This document shows positions 18,880 through 26,700 of a stretch of 64,000 nucleotides of DNA, in pieces (the first letter of the stretch is position 1; each line of letters starts with the position of its first letter). Under the pieces are notes generated by a model. It was not told where the DNA came from. It ran no database searches and worked only from the letters and a program-made list of their open reading frames with translations. The stretch spans positions 1-64,000 of the forward strand of contig CAAGGL010000030.1 in the NCBI GenBank assembly GCA_900769405.1. The letters are read 5' to 3'. A program made the translations under genes and the position numbers. The DNA comes from an uncultured Alistipes sp. (GTDB taxonomy: Bacteria; Bacteroidota; Bacteroidia; Bacteroidales; Rikenellaceae).

Positions 18880-19671
18880 ATGCGCGCGCTGGGGGTGATA
18901 TTGGCGATGTGTGCGACGGTTGCGATGGCGACCGCCCAGGCGCAGATACGCCTCATTCCGCAGGCGAAGGTCGATAGCGCGCGCAATGTGGCGACGGCTG
19001 ACGTCGGTATGCGCTTTGTCGCGGGAACGACGGTCGATTTTGGCGAGATAGCCGAGGACGGCGGCTCGTGGCAGGGTAGTGCCGAGTGGCAAAACGACTC
19101 GGATAAATCTCTAACAATCACGCGAATAACAACCTCGTGCGGCTGTTTGAAGGCCGAGGCGGTGCAGACTTCGGTGGCAAAGGGCGAGCGCGGAGAACTG
19201 CGCCTGACCTACTATCCGCAGGGTCACGCGGGCGCGGTTGCGCAACGTATTTTTGTCTATACCGACCGCTCGGCGCGCAAGCCTGCGGCGGTGCTGATGT
19301 TGCGCGGTCGAGTGCGTGCGGCGGCCGATCCGAGTGGTCGCTATCCCCATTCGCGCGGAGCGTTGCTGCTGCGCCAGACGTGGGTGCGATTCACGGGCGA
19401 GGGCGAGCAGACCGAGCGAATTGCCTGTATGAATGGCGGTAGCAAACCGTTGAAAATCAAGGCGGATACGCTACTTAGCTCGCGTGAGGTTTCGGTGCGT
19501 ACCGAGCCCGAAACATTGGCGGCGGGCGCGACGGGCGATCTGGTGATCAGCTACACTCCGTCGGCGCAACCGAAGGCAGGTGCTCAGCGTCCGCGATTGT
19601 TCCTCGACGGGCTGGGCGTAGCGCCGCGAGAACGTGCGATCGAGCTGTTCGTAACGACCGATAAAAAGTGA
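18880..19671 (+). CDS. DUF1573 domain protein
   Basis: A 263-aa exported protein with a signal peptide ending ATAQAQ and no lipobox. Residues ~50-150 contain the DUF1573 core: the TVDFGEIAEDGG segment, an immunoglobulin-like sandwich, and the hallmark TSCGCLKAE. A second, more divergent sandwich fills ~160-260. DUF1573 proteins are ASH-like beta-sandwich proteins, abundant in Bacteroidota, whose function is unknown. It starts 3 bases after the protease stop codon, so it is almost surely co-translated and may assist or anchor the protease. The close coupling is the only functional hint. Confidence 0.85.
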   Translation: MRALGVILAMCATVAMATAQAQIRLIPQAKVDSARNVATADVGMRFVAGTTVDFGEIAEDGGSWQGSAEWQNDSDKSLTITRITTSCGCLKAEAVQTSVAKGERGELRLTYYPQGHAGAVAQRIFVYTDRSARKPAAVLMLRGRVRAAADPSGRYPHSRGALLLRQTWVRFTGEGEQTERIACMNGGSKPLKIKADTLLSSREVSVRTEPETLAAGATGDLVISYTPSAQPKAGAQRPRLFLDGLGVAPRERAIELFVTTDKK

Positions 19672-19693
19672 AAAAGAAATAAAAACAGACGAT

Positions 19694-20152
19694 ATGAAAC
19701 GATTTATCTTATTGACAATTAGCCTTTTGATGGCTACGATGGGTTTTGTGGCGTGCGATGACGATCCCGTTGTGCCCACCGAGCCGCAGTTGGAGGTTAC
19801 GGCTAACAACATCGCGGGCGAGTGGCAACTCTCGTCGTGGAAGGGCGCACCGCTGGCCGAGGGCAGCTATGTCTATCTCGCGTTCGATCGTCGCGAGCGA
19901 ACATTCTGCATCTATCAGAATCTCGACAGCTTCTCGACGCGCGAACTGACGGGTGGTTTCTATATCGAAACCGACCCCGAACTTGGAGCGATAATTCGTG
20001 GCAGCTACGACTATGATCGCGGCGATTGGGCACACCGTTACGTCGTTACTTCGCTGACTGCCAACGAGATGGTGTGGGCAGCAAAGGACGATCCGGAGGA
20101 TATAAGTATCTATATTCGCACTGAGATCCCTGCTGAAATTAAGGGCGAATAA
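19694..20152 (+). CDS. Small lipocalin-like lipoprotein
   Basis: A 152-aa lipoprotein with lipobox FVAC (Cys21) followed directly by DDD. The mature chain has the pattern of a small lipocalin-like barrel used by many Bacteroidota lipoproteins: NIAGEWQLSSWKG near the start of the fold, YVYLAFDRRERTFCIYQ, a central GSYDYDRGDW turn, and YVVTSLTANEMVW near the end. It is the last gene of the locus, 22 bases after the DUF1573 gene, and is followed by a strong terminator. It may be a protease inhibitor or ligand carrier, but nothing in the sequence decides that. Confidence 0.7.
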   Translation: MKRFILLTISLLMATMGFVACDDDPVVPTEPQLEVTANNIAGEWQLSSWKGAPLAEGSYVYLAFDRRERTFCIYQNLDSFSTRELTGGFYIETDPELGAIIRGSYDYDRGDWAHRYVVTSLTANEMVWAAKDDPEDISIYIRTEIPAEIKGE

Positions 20153-20170
20153 CCCTCCCCAATGCACAAA

Positions 20171-20206
20171 AAACGAGCCTGCACCACGACGGTTGCAGGC
20201 TCGTTT
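20171..20206. terminator. Bidirectional terminator closing the locus
   Basis: A perfect 13-bp stem (20171-20183 with 20194-20206) with A-run and T-run flanks lies between the last gene of the SusCD locus and the convergent plug-domain gene. Confidence 0.9.
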
Positions 20207-20228
20207 TTGTTTGTGCGATGAGTGTTTG

Positions 20229-20930
20229 CTATCTCTTTTTGAGGCTGGCCTCGGAGGTGATCTCGATGACGCCGTTCACGCCGCGGAAACCGTAGAGCGG
20301 AGCCTCGTCGAGAATCTTGATCATACCCACGTCGAACAGACTGATGTCGTTGAGCGACTGAATCTCCTGACCGTCAACCACAATCAGCGCATTGAAATTG
20401 ACCGGCGCGCGGTCGCCAATGCCGCCACTCGACTTCTGCACCGAGCCGCGATGAATGATCACGCGCCCCTGATCGTCGATTTCGAGGCTCGGCACGCGGG
20501 CACGCAGGGCGCTAATGAGCGAGTGAGCGCCGCTACGACGCAGATCCGATCCCATAATTTTCGACATATCGTTCAGATACTCACGACGTTTGACCCAATC
20601 GCCACCCTCGCTTATGAGTTGCGGATCTTCGCTCACCTCGATGCTCTCTTCGCCCCAAACGATACGCATCGATTGGCGACCTTCGACCTTCACCTCGCGC
20701 ACCTGCTTGTTGCATTTGATCTCCAAAACGTCGTCGGCATTGAGCGCGGTGAATCCAAAGCGACCCTGCTTGTCGGCATTAGCCGCAAGGTCGGTACCCT
20801 TGATCGAGAGTTGAGCCTTCAAACCCTTGCCGTTGGGCGCGACGATCTGCCCATTGAAGGGTGCGGGCTGCTGTGCATAGAGCGCGACCGACGCCACGAG
20901 CGCAATGGCCGCAAGCAAAAACTTTCTCAT
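20229..20930 (-). CDS. Stand-alone TonB-plug domain protein
   Basis: A 233-aa exported protein (signal peptide ending LYAQ). Residues ~25-95 are a CarboxypepD-reg-like domain (FNGQIVAPNGKGLKAQLSI). Residues ~130-230 match the plug of SusC-type receptors: a LISALRARVPSL segment, FNALIVVDGQEI, then SLFDVGMIKILD and GFRGVNGVIEI. The gene stops there; no barrel follows and downstream sequence encodes nothing related, so this is a plug without a channel. Such short proteins recur in Bacteroidota, so it could be functional rather than a remnant. The frame is intact and the domain ends cleanly. It lies 39 bases after the GH84 gene on the same strand and may be co-transcribed with it. Confidence 0.75.
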   Translation of the reverse strand: MRKFLLAAIALVASVALYAQQPAPFNGQIVAPNGKGLKAQLSIKGTDLAANADKQGRFGFTALNADDVLEIKCNKQVREVKVEGRQSMRIVWGEESIEVSEDPQLISEGGDWVKRREYLNDMSKIMGSDLRRSGAHSLISALRARVPSLEIDDQGRVIIHRGSVQKSSGGIGDRAPVNFNALIVVDGQEIQSLNDISLFDVGMIKILDEAPLYGFRGVNGVIEITSEASLKKR

Positions 20931-20969
20931 AGTGCGAAATGGTGTTATGTTCGACCTTAATTGTCTGTG

Positions 20970-22892
20970 TTACAGGATCACTTCCTGCTCGCGCAACCAC
21001 TTGATCATCTCGGGCAGGCACTCGTTCGATGGCTCGGCCGTCATCACTTTGAGCGAGATATGCTCGCCCATACCGTTGAGGATCTCGAACTGGAAGTCGG
21101 GGTTGTTCTCGTAGTCCACCACGGGCGGGTTCTTACCCTCGAACAGCGCGATTGCCTCGCCCGTCATAGCCTCCAATTTGAGCAACCAGGGGCGCACGTC
21201 GTTATAGAACAGACGGTCGCTCTCGTCGTCCGAGTCCTTCATCTTTTTCAGCTCGCCACACGCTGCGTGAATCGCACACAACTCTTCGAGCAGAGCCTCG
21301 TGGGTCGGTTTGCCGCGCTTGATCGAGAGTTTGTAACGCTCGAAGAGGTAGGTCAGACCGTCCGAATCGAAGTAGCGCAGATAGGGCGCCGCCTTGCGCA
21401 GAGCCGCCGCGCGCTCCTTACCCACAACGGCGGGCAGCGAGGCCTCCCAACTCTTGTCGTTGTTGAAGGCGTCGGTGTTCCACGCATAGTCGGCAACGCT
21501 GAACAGCGGAATCTTCGACAGTACGCCCTGCTGCATCGGGTTGATGATCAGGGTGTTGGTGCCATTCAGCTGGCTCTCCAAACGTGCGAGGTTGTCGATG
21601 TGCGACTCGTCGCGGAAGTTGGTGTACATATCCATAATGAAGAGCTTCGTGAAGTCGGCATCGTTGCAGGCGTAGTTCCACCACCAGCTCACGTCGCGAC
21701 CCAAGTACTGCTTAACGTGCGAGATATCCTTGTTGCTGGGCACCGACCACACGTTGCGACCCGTGATGTAGATGTGGATCTTGGGATCGGTCACGCTCAG
21801 CGACTCGAAGAACTGCTTGGTGCCCTCGGGGGTGCTCCACGAGTAGCAGTAGAGCTGAGGCACATAGTGCAACGGATTGACGCGGTCGGCGGCGGGGGTG
21901 TTCTTGCCGTTCCAGCGGGCGTCGATACGCTTTTGGAGGTTGTCGAGGTTGCGCGCGCAGATGTCCATCTCCTCGCGCTCGGTGGGTACGCCCACGTCAT
22001 CGACAAAGACACCAAACTCGCGCACGCCCAGCGAGTACATACTCTCGAACTTGGTCATAATCTTGTCGAGCACCTCCTCGCTATCGGCCTTGGCGAAGGC
22101 GCGACCCGGGTGGATAGCCCAGATGAAGTTGACCTTCGTGGCGTGAGCTACCGAGGTGATGTCGCGCATCATATCCTGCGTCAGGTAGCCGATACGCTTC
22201 TGATCCTCGGTGATCTCGGTGGGATAGGGTTCGCTCCAATAGCGCGAGTGGTACGAGTCCGACTTAGCGCCGTACATATATGTATTCATCTTGAATCGAG
22301 CCATAAAGCGGAACAGATCCTTCGTTACCTCGGCCGTGTAGGGTACGCCGTAGTAACCCTCGATCACACCGCGATACTCAACATCGGCATAGTCCTCAAT
22401 CAGAACGCCTTGCAGCTCGCTGGTGCCCAGATCGAGCATCTGTTCGAGTGACGCCAGACCGTAGAAAACCGCGTCGGTATCCTCGCCGAGGATCATCACC
22501 TGCGCTGCACCCTTGTCGGGGGTGAGGGTCAGGATATGGCGGTCGAACTTACCCTCGATATCAAACACCTCGCGACCGAGGCTGAGCGAGGTCGAGTGGC
22601 GGTCAACAACACCCTTCGAGCCTGCAACACCGAGCAACAGGTTCGAACCCTTCTTGGCGATCGAGTTGGTGAAAACCGGCGTCAGACCGTGCTCGGTGAG
22701 CACCTGACGTGCGCGGTCGATGGTCGTCTGGTCGATCTGCTCCTCGACAACGACATTGACCTGCTTTGTGAACGAGGCCTTGCCGCCGAGGGCATACTGA
22801 TCCTGCGGAGTGGGGTAGATGGGATAGACGTTGTGCGACGAGGCTGCCAACGTAGCCAGCGAGCACACGAGAAGCGAAAGAAGTCGTTTCAT
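20970..22892 (-). CDS. GH84 beta-N-acetylglucosaminidase (O-GlcNAcase-like)
   Basis: A 640-aa exported enzyme with signal peptide MKRLLSLLV...TLAAS; the ATG at 22892 was chosen because the longer frame adds 66 residues lacking a signal. Residues ~25-165 are the GH20b-like N-terminal domain. The GH84 barrel spans ~170-450: GVIEGYYGVPY, YMYGAKSDSYHSRYW, FIWAIHPGR, and the catalytic acid/nucleophile-helper pair Asp298-Asp299 in FGVFVDDVG. A helical C-terminal region follows. GH84 enzymes remove terminal beta-GlcNAc, including O-GlcNAc from proteins, using the substrate acetamido group. This would suit mucin or glycoprotein turnover in the gut, and it sits beside the putative proteolytic locus. 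Confidence 0.93.
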   Translation of the reverse strand: MKRLLSLLVCSLATLAASSHNVYPIYPTPQDQYALGGKASFTKQVNVVVEEQIDQTTIDRARQVLTEHGLTPVFTNSIAKKGSNLLLGVAGSKGVVDRHSTSLSLGREVFDIEGKFDRHILTLTPDKGAAQVMILGEDTDAVFYGLASLEQMLDLGTSELQGVLIEDYADVEYRGVIEGYYGVPYTAEVTKDLFRFMARFKMNTYMYGAKSDSYHSRYWSEPYPTEITEDQKRIGYLTQDMMRDITSVAHATKVNFIWAIHPGRAFAKADSEEVLDKIMTKFESMYSLGVREFGVFVDDVGVPTEREEMDICARNLDNLQKRIDARWNGKNTPAADRVNPLHYVPQLYCYSWSTPEGTKQFFESLSVTDPKIHIYITGRNVWSVPSNKDISHVKQYLGRDVSWWWNYACNDADFTKLFIMDMYTNFRDESHIDNLARLESQLNGTNTLIINPMQQGVLSKIPLFSVADYAWNTDAFNNDKSWEASLPAVVGKERAAALRKAAPYLRYFDSDGLTYLFERYKLSIKRGKPTHEALLEELCAIHAACGELKKMKDSDDESDRLFYNDVRPWLLKLEAMTGEAIALFEGKNPPVVDYENNPDFQFEILNGMGEHISLKVMTAEPSNECLPEMIKWLREQEVIL

Positions 22893-22936
22893 TTGATCAG
22901 AGTATTTTTTAGTTTTATAAATCGAGTTTATTTTCA

Positions 22937-22944
22937 CAAATTTA
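22937..22944 (-). promoter_or_regulatory. -7 promoter box of the GH84 gene
   Basis: TAAATTTG on the minus strand, 44 bases before the start codon. Confidence 0.55.
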
Positions 22945-23041
22945 GCGAAAATTTCGGGATTTTCAACACTTTCGACCATTCTCTCGACCAATGGTGCACT
23001 TTTCGTCCGACGGAGGGTGTTGTAAATTCGCCAAGGATTGT

Positions 23042-23049
23042 TAATTTTG
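23042..23049 (+). promoter_or_regulatory. -7 promoter box of the P-type ATPase gene
   Basis: TAATTTTG matches TAnnTTTG; GTTG-like sequence lies about 20 bases upstream (23019-23022). The start codon is 30 bases downstream. Confidence 0.55.
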
Positions 23050-23079
23050 TAGGCGTGAAACAGAAAAAAGAGCACAACG

Positions 23080-25716
23080 ATGAATCTCAAAAATGTCTAT
23101 AATCTCTCGGTCGAGCAGCTGACCGAGCAACTCAAAAGCGATCCCGTGCGCGGTCTGACCTCGACGGAGGCGGCGACGCGTCTGGCTCGCGACGGCTACA
23201 ACGAATTCCGCAAAACAAAACATACGTCGCTTCTGGTGAAATTTCTGGCGCAGTTCAAGAGCTTTATGATCTTGGTGCTGATTGCGGCGGCGGTGATTTC
23301 GGGCGTTGTGGGCGTGATGAATGGCGAGGGCTTTACCGATGCCATAATAATTATGGTGATCGTGGTGCTCAATGCCATTATCGGCGTGGCGCAGGAGGCC
23401 AAGGCCGAGAAGTCGCTCGATGCGCTCGAAAAGATGGCGGCACCGCACTGTAAGGTGGTGCGTGGTGGCGAGGTGCAGGTGATCGAGTCGCGCGAGTTGG
23501 TTGTGGGCGACGTGGTCGAGATCGAAACGGGCGACAGCGTTCCGGCCGATATGCGCCTTACCGAGTCGGTCAATTTGAAGATTCAGGAGGCAGCACTGAC
23601 GGGCGAGTCGCTCCCCGTTGAGAAACAGACGGCTACGATCGAGGGCGAGGCTCCGATCGGCGACCGTACCAATATGGCTTTTGCCTCGTGCTCGGTGACC
23701 TATGGTCGCGGTCGCGGTGTGGTGACGGCTGTGGGTGAAGCGTCGGAGGTGGGTAAGATCGCCTCGATGATCCAGTCGGTACCCGAAACCAAAACACCGA
23801 TGCAGCAGCGTCTGGATCAGCTGGGTAAGTATCTGGCTGTGGCGGCGTTGGCTATCTGTGTGCTGATTTTTGTGGTGGGTGTGCTGTATGGCAACGACCT
23901 GATGACGATGTTTATGACGGCGGTGAGTCTGGCTGCGGCGGCGATTCCCGAGGGTCTGCCTGCGGTATCGACCATCGTGCTGGCGATCGGTGTGCAACGT
24001 CTGGCCAAGAAGAATGCGATTATCCGCAACCTGCCTTCGGTGGAAACCTTAGGTAGCACAACCGTGATCTGCTCGGACAAGACGGGTACGCTGACCCAAA
24101 ACCGAATGACCGTGACGCATATCTATACCGACAACGTGCTGGTGGCTGACGATGTGGTCGATACCGATGCCGAGCGACTGCTGGTGCGCATTGCCAATCT
24201 GGCGAACGACGGCAAACTGAGTCGCGAGGGCGATACGGTTCGTACGTTGGGCGACCCGACCGAAACAGCTCTGCTCGATTTGGGATTGAAATATGGTTTC
24301 TTTAAGGATCAGCTCGACGCCGAGGCTCCGCGTGCGGGCGAGATTCCGTTTGATTCGGAGCGTAAGTTGATGACCACCGTGCACCGCGACCCCGCGTCGG
24401 GACGACTGATGGTCACCGTGAAGGGTGCGATGGACGAACTTTTGGCTTGCTGCACGCGTATCCACGTGCGTGGCGAGGAGCGCGACTTGACCGACGAGGA
24501 TAAGGCGCGCCTCAATGAGGCCTACCACGATATGGGTGGTCGCGCACTGCGTGTGCTGGCGATGGGTTACAAATATATCGACGCGCTGCCCGCTACGGTC
24601 GAGCCCGCAACGATCGAGTGCGGACTGACCTTTGTCGGAATGGTGGGTATGATCGATCCCCCGCGCGAGGAGGTGAAAGATGCTGTGGCTGAGTGCCGTG
24701 CGGCAGGTATCCGCCCCGTGATGATCACGGGTGACCACCGTATTACGGCAACGGCAATTGCCCGTGCGCTCGGCATTATGCAGGAGGGCAATACGGTGCA
24801 TACGGGCGTTGAGGTGCAGGCGATGTCGGACGACGAACTGCGTGCGACGGCCGAGCACGCGGCGGTCTTTGCGCGTGTGGCTCCCGAGCATAAGGTGCGC
24901 ATCGTGCGTGCGTTCCAGGAGCGTCGCAACGTGGTGGCGATGACGGGTGACGGTGTGAATGATGCGCCGGCGTTGAAGTTGGCTGATATCGGTGTGGCGA
25001 TGGGTATCACGGGTACGGACGTATCGAAGGAGGCGGCCGATGTGATCCTGACCGACGATAATTTCGCAACGATCGTGAGCTCGGTGTCGGAGGGACGCCG
25101 CATCTACGACAACCTGATGAAGTCGATTCAGTTTATGCTTTCGACCAATCTGGGTGAGATTTTGGTGCTGTTTACGGCGGTGATTTGCAATATGATAACC
25201 CCTCTGTTGCCGATCCATATCCTCTGGATCAATCTGGTGACCGACTCGCTGCCCGCCTTGGCGCTGAGTGTCGATCCCGCGGCGCGAGGCATTATGCGCC
25301 GTCGCCCGATCGACCCCGATCAGGGTATCCTGACGCGCGGCTTTGTTGTTCGAGTGCTGTTGCAGGGCGTGCTGATTACGGGCTTGGTACTCGCGGCCTA
25401 TCAGATTGGTCTGCGCACGTCGATCGATGTGGCTCGCACGATGACCTTCGCGGTGTTGGCATTCTCGCAGATGACGCTGATTTTCAGTATCCGTTCGGGC
25501 AACGACAACGCCTTCTCGGTGCTCTTCACGAATGGTCTGCTGTGGGGTGCGATCCTGCTGGTTGTGGCGCTGATGCTCGGCGTGATGTTGGTGCCTGCGA
25601 TGCAGTCGATTTTCCACGTTGTGTCGCTCTCGGGCGAGCAGTGGTTGTGGGTTGTCGGACTGTCGCTGGCGGCATTTGTGGTGAGCGAGATCGCCAAGTT
25701 GTTCGTGCGTAAGTAG
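23080..25716 (+). CDS. P2-type cation-transporting ATPase, Ca2+ type
   Basis: An 878-aa inner-membrane pump with the SERCA/PMR1 layout of ten membrane helices. Order: N-terminal cation ATPase domain; actuator loop with TGES (174-177); M4 with PEGLP (290-294); phosphorylated Asp333 in SDKTGTLT; nucleotide domain; hinge TGDGVNDAP; then M5-M10. Ion-site residues of the SERCA type are visible: Glu291 in M4, Asn and Glu in M5 (STNLGEILVLF), and Asn, Thr and Asp in M6 (WINLVTDSLPALAL). Together these favour Ca2+ export over Na+/K+ exchange, although Mn2+ cannot be ruled out. It is monocistronic, bounded by its own promoter and a terminator. Confidence 0.9.
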   Translation: MNLKNVYNLSVEQLTEQLKSDPVRGLTSTEAATRLARDGYNEFRKTKHTSLLVKFLAQFKSFMILVLIAAAVISGVVGVMNGEGFTDAIIIMVIVVLNAIIGVAQEAKAEKSLDALEKMAAPHCKVVRGGEVQVIESRELVVGDVVEIETGDSVPADMRLTESVNLKIQEAALTGESLPVEKQTATIEGEAPIGDRTNMAFASCSVTYGRGRGVVTAVGEASEVGKIASMIQSVPETKTPMQQRLDQLGKYLAVAALAICVLIFVVGVLYGNDLMTMFMTAVSLAAAAIPEGLPAVSTIVLAIGVQRLAKKNAIIRNLPSVETLGSTTVICSDKTGTLTQNRMTVTHIYTDNVLVADDVVDTDAERLLVRIANLANDGKLSREGDTVRTLGDPTETALLDLGLKYGFFKDQLDAEAPRAGEIPFDSERKLMTTVHRDPASGRLMVTVKGAMDELLACCTRIHVRGEERDLTDEDKARLNEAYHDMGGRALRVLAMGYKYIDALPATVEPATIECGLTFVGMVGMIDPPREEVKDAVAECRAAGIRPVMITGDHRITATAIARALGIMQEGNTVHTGVEVQAMSDDELRATAEHAAVFARVAPEHKVRIVRAFQERRNVVAMTGDGVNDAPALKLADIGVAMGITGTDVSKEAADVILTDDNFATIVSSVSEGRRIYDNLMKSIQFMLSTNLGEILVLFTAVICNMITPLLPIHILWINLVTDSLPALALSVDPAARGIMRRRPIDPDQGILTRGFVVRVLLQGVLITGLVLAAYQIGLRTSIDVARTMTFAVLAFSQMTLIFSIRSGNDNAFSVLFTNGLLWGAILLVVALMLGVMLVPAMQSIFHVVSLSGEQWLWVVGLSLAAFVVSEIAKLFVRK

Positions 25717-25741
25717 GCAATCATACGAAAAGATATAGAGG

Positions 25742-25783
25742 TTTCGCCTGTCGGTTTTGTGACCGATGGGCGAAATTTTTTTT
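25742..25783 (+). terminator. Terminator after the P-type ATPase
   Basis: TTTCGCC (25742-25748) pairs with GGCGAAA (25769-25775), with a nested TCGGT/ACCGA stem, followed by a T run. Confidence 0.85.
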
Positions 25784-25826
25784 CGCAAAATCGGGCGAAG
25801 GTGTACGGAGATATGCAAAAAATTGC

Positions 25827-25834
25827 TATCTTTA
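25827..25834 (+). promoter_or_regulatory. Putative -7 box for the cytochrome c maturation operon
   Basis: TATCTTTA, one mismatch from TAnnTTTG, 17 bases before the chosen resB start. No obvious -33 element. Confidence 0.4.
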
Positions 25835-25851
25835 TCCCCAAAGTATTCGCT

Positions 25852-26700
25852 ATGTCAAATGTCGACCATAAGAAGGCCGCGCGCGAGGTGCTCGTAATGG
25901 GTGCTTTGATGGGCGTTGCTGTGGTTATCGAATGGGCATTTGGCTCGTTTCCGCTGGTGATCGTGCGTTTCCCCCTGAATGTGATTTTGATGGCGTTATG
26001 GCTGGTGCTGCTCGTCGAGTTGTATCGTCGCCGCAAGCGATCGCGTGTGGCGCAGGCTCTGCTGTCGCAACGTGCGACGGTGGCGGCGTTGTTGCTTATG
26101 GCGGGGGGGGGGATCGCGCTCGGACTGCAACGCGAACCCGCCACGACGGCGTGGCCGACGGTTGTGGCGGTGCTGTTTGTGCTGTCGCACCTGACACTCG
26201 TTACGCTGCGCGGCTGGCGCAACGGACGAGGTGTCAGGTGGCGCTTTGTGGTCAACCACGCGGGTTTGTGGTTGGCGCTGGTGGCGGGATTCTGGGGTGC
26301 TCCCGACCGCGTGCAGACGCGAGCAATGGTTACGCGCGAGGTACCCACGCGCGAGGCTTACGATATGTCGGGTCGCACGACAATGCTCGACTGCGAATTG
26401 CAACTCATTGATTTCGAGATAGATTATTATAGCGAAGGTGCGCCCTCGATGTACGAGGCCGAGGTGGCGGTCGATGGCGAGCCGATCACCCTGCGCGTCA
26501 ATCACCCTCACCACCGAACGTGGAGCCAGACGCTCTATCTGGTCAGCTACGATATGCAGTCGCCCGATGCGGTGCGCTACTGCGTCGTGGAGGTGGTGCG
26601 CGAGCCGTGGCGTTGGCTGACGGTTGCGGGTATTGTGATGTTGATCGCGGGTGCGGTGCTGATGTTTGCGGCAGGACCGAGAAAGGAGGCTCAACAATGA
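25852..26700 (+). CDS. ResB-like cytochrome c biogenesis protein
   Basis: A 282-aa inner-membrane protein from the start MSNVDHKKA; upstream in-frame starts at 25759 and 25813 fall in or before the promoter region. There are about four membrane segments in the first 165 residues, one containing a conserved His before a Gly/Trp pair (VVNHAGLWLALVAGFWG). A periplasmic beta-rich part follows (TMLDCELQLIDFEIDYY and DGEPITLRVNHPHH) and a last helix at ~255-275. ResB with CcsA forms the System II haem delivery and ligation complex. The ATG of ccsA overlaps its stop codon. A run of ten G at 26103-26112 encodes part of the third membrane helix and could make the gene phase-variable. Confidence 0.8.
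   Translation: MSNVDHKKAAREVLVMGALMGVAVVIEWAFGSFPLVIVRFPLNVILMALWLVLLVELYRRRKRSRVAQALLSQRATVAALLLMAGGGIALGLQREPATTAWPTVVAVLFVLSHLTLVTLRGWRNGRGVRWRFVVNHAGLWLALVAGFWGAPDRVQTRAMVTREVPTREAYDMSGRTTMLDCELQLIDFEIDYYSEGAPSMYEAEVAVDGEPITLRVNHPHHRTWSQTLYLVSYDMQSPDAVRYCVVEVVREPWRWLTVAGIVMLIAGAVLMFAAGPRKEAQQ
26103..26112 (+). repeat. Poly-G tract (G10) inside resB
   Basis: Ten consecutive G encode the end of an Ala codon and three Gly codons. A gain or loss of one base would truncate the protein, so this is a candidate slippage site. It is the longest homopolymer I noticed in a coding region of the window. Confidence 0.85.

Noticed and set aside
17302..19092. A 596-codon open frame opposite the S8 protease
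   Set aside because: It is a low-complexity His/Arg-rich shadow without signal or domain; the protease with catalytic triad is on the plus strand.
24049..25818. A 589-codon open frame opposite the P-type ATPase
   Set aside because: Same pattern of an Arg/His/Gln-rich antisense shadow.
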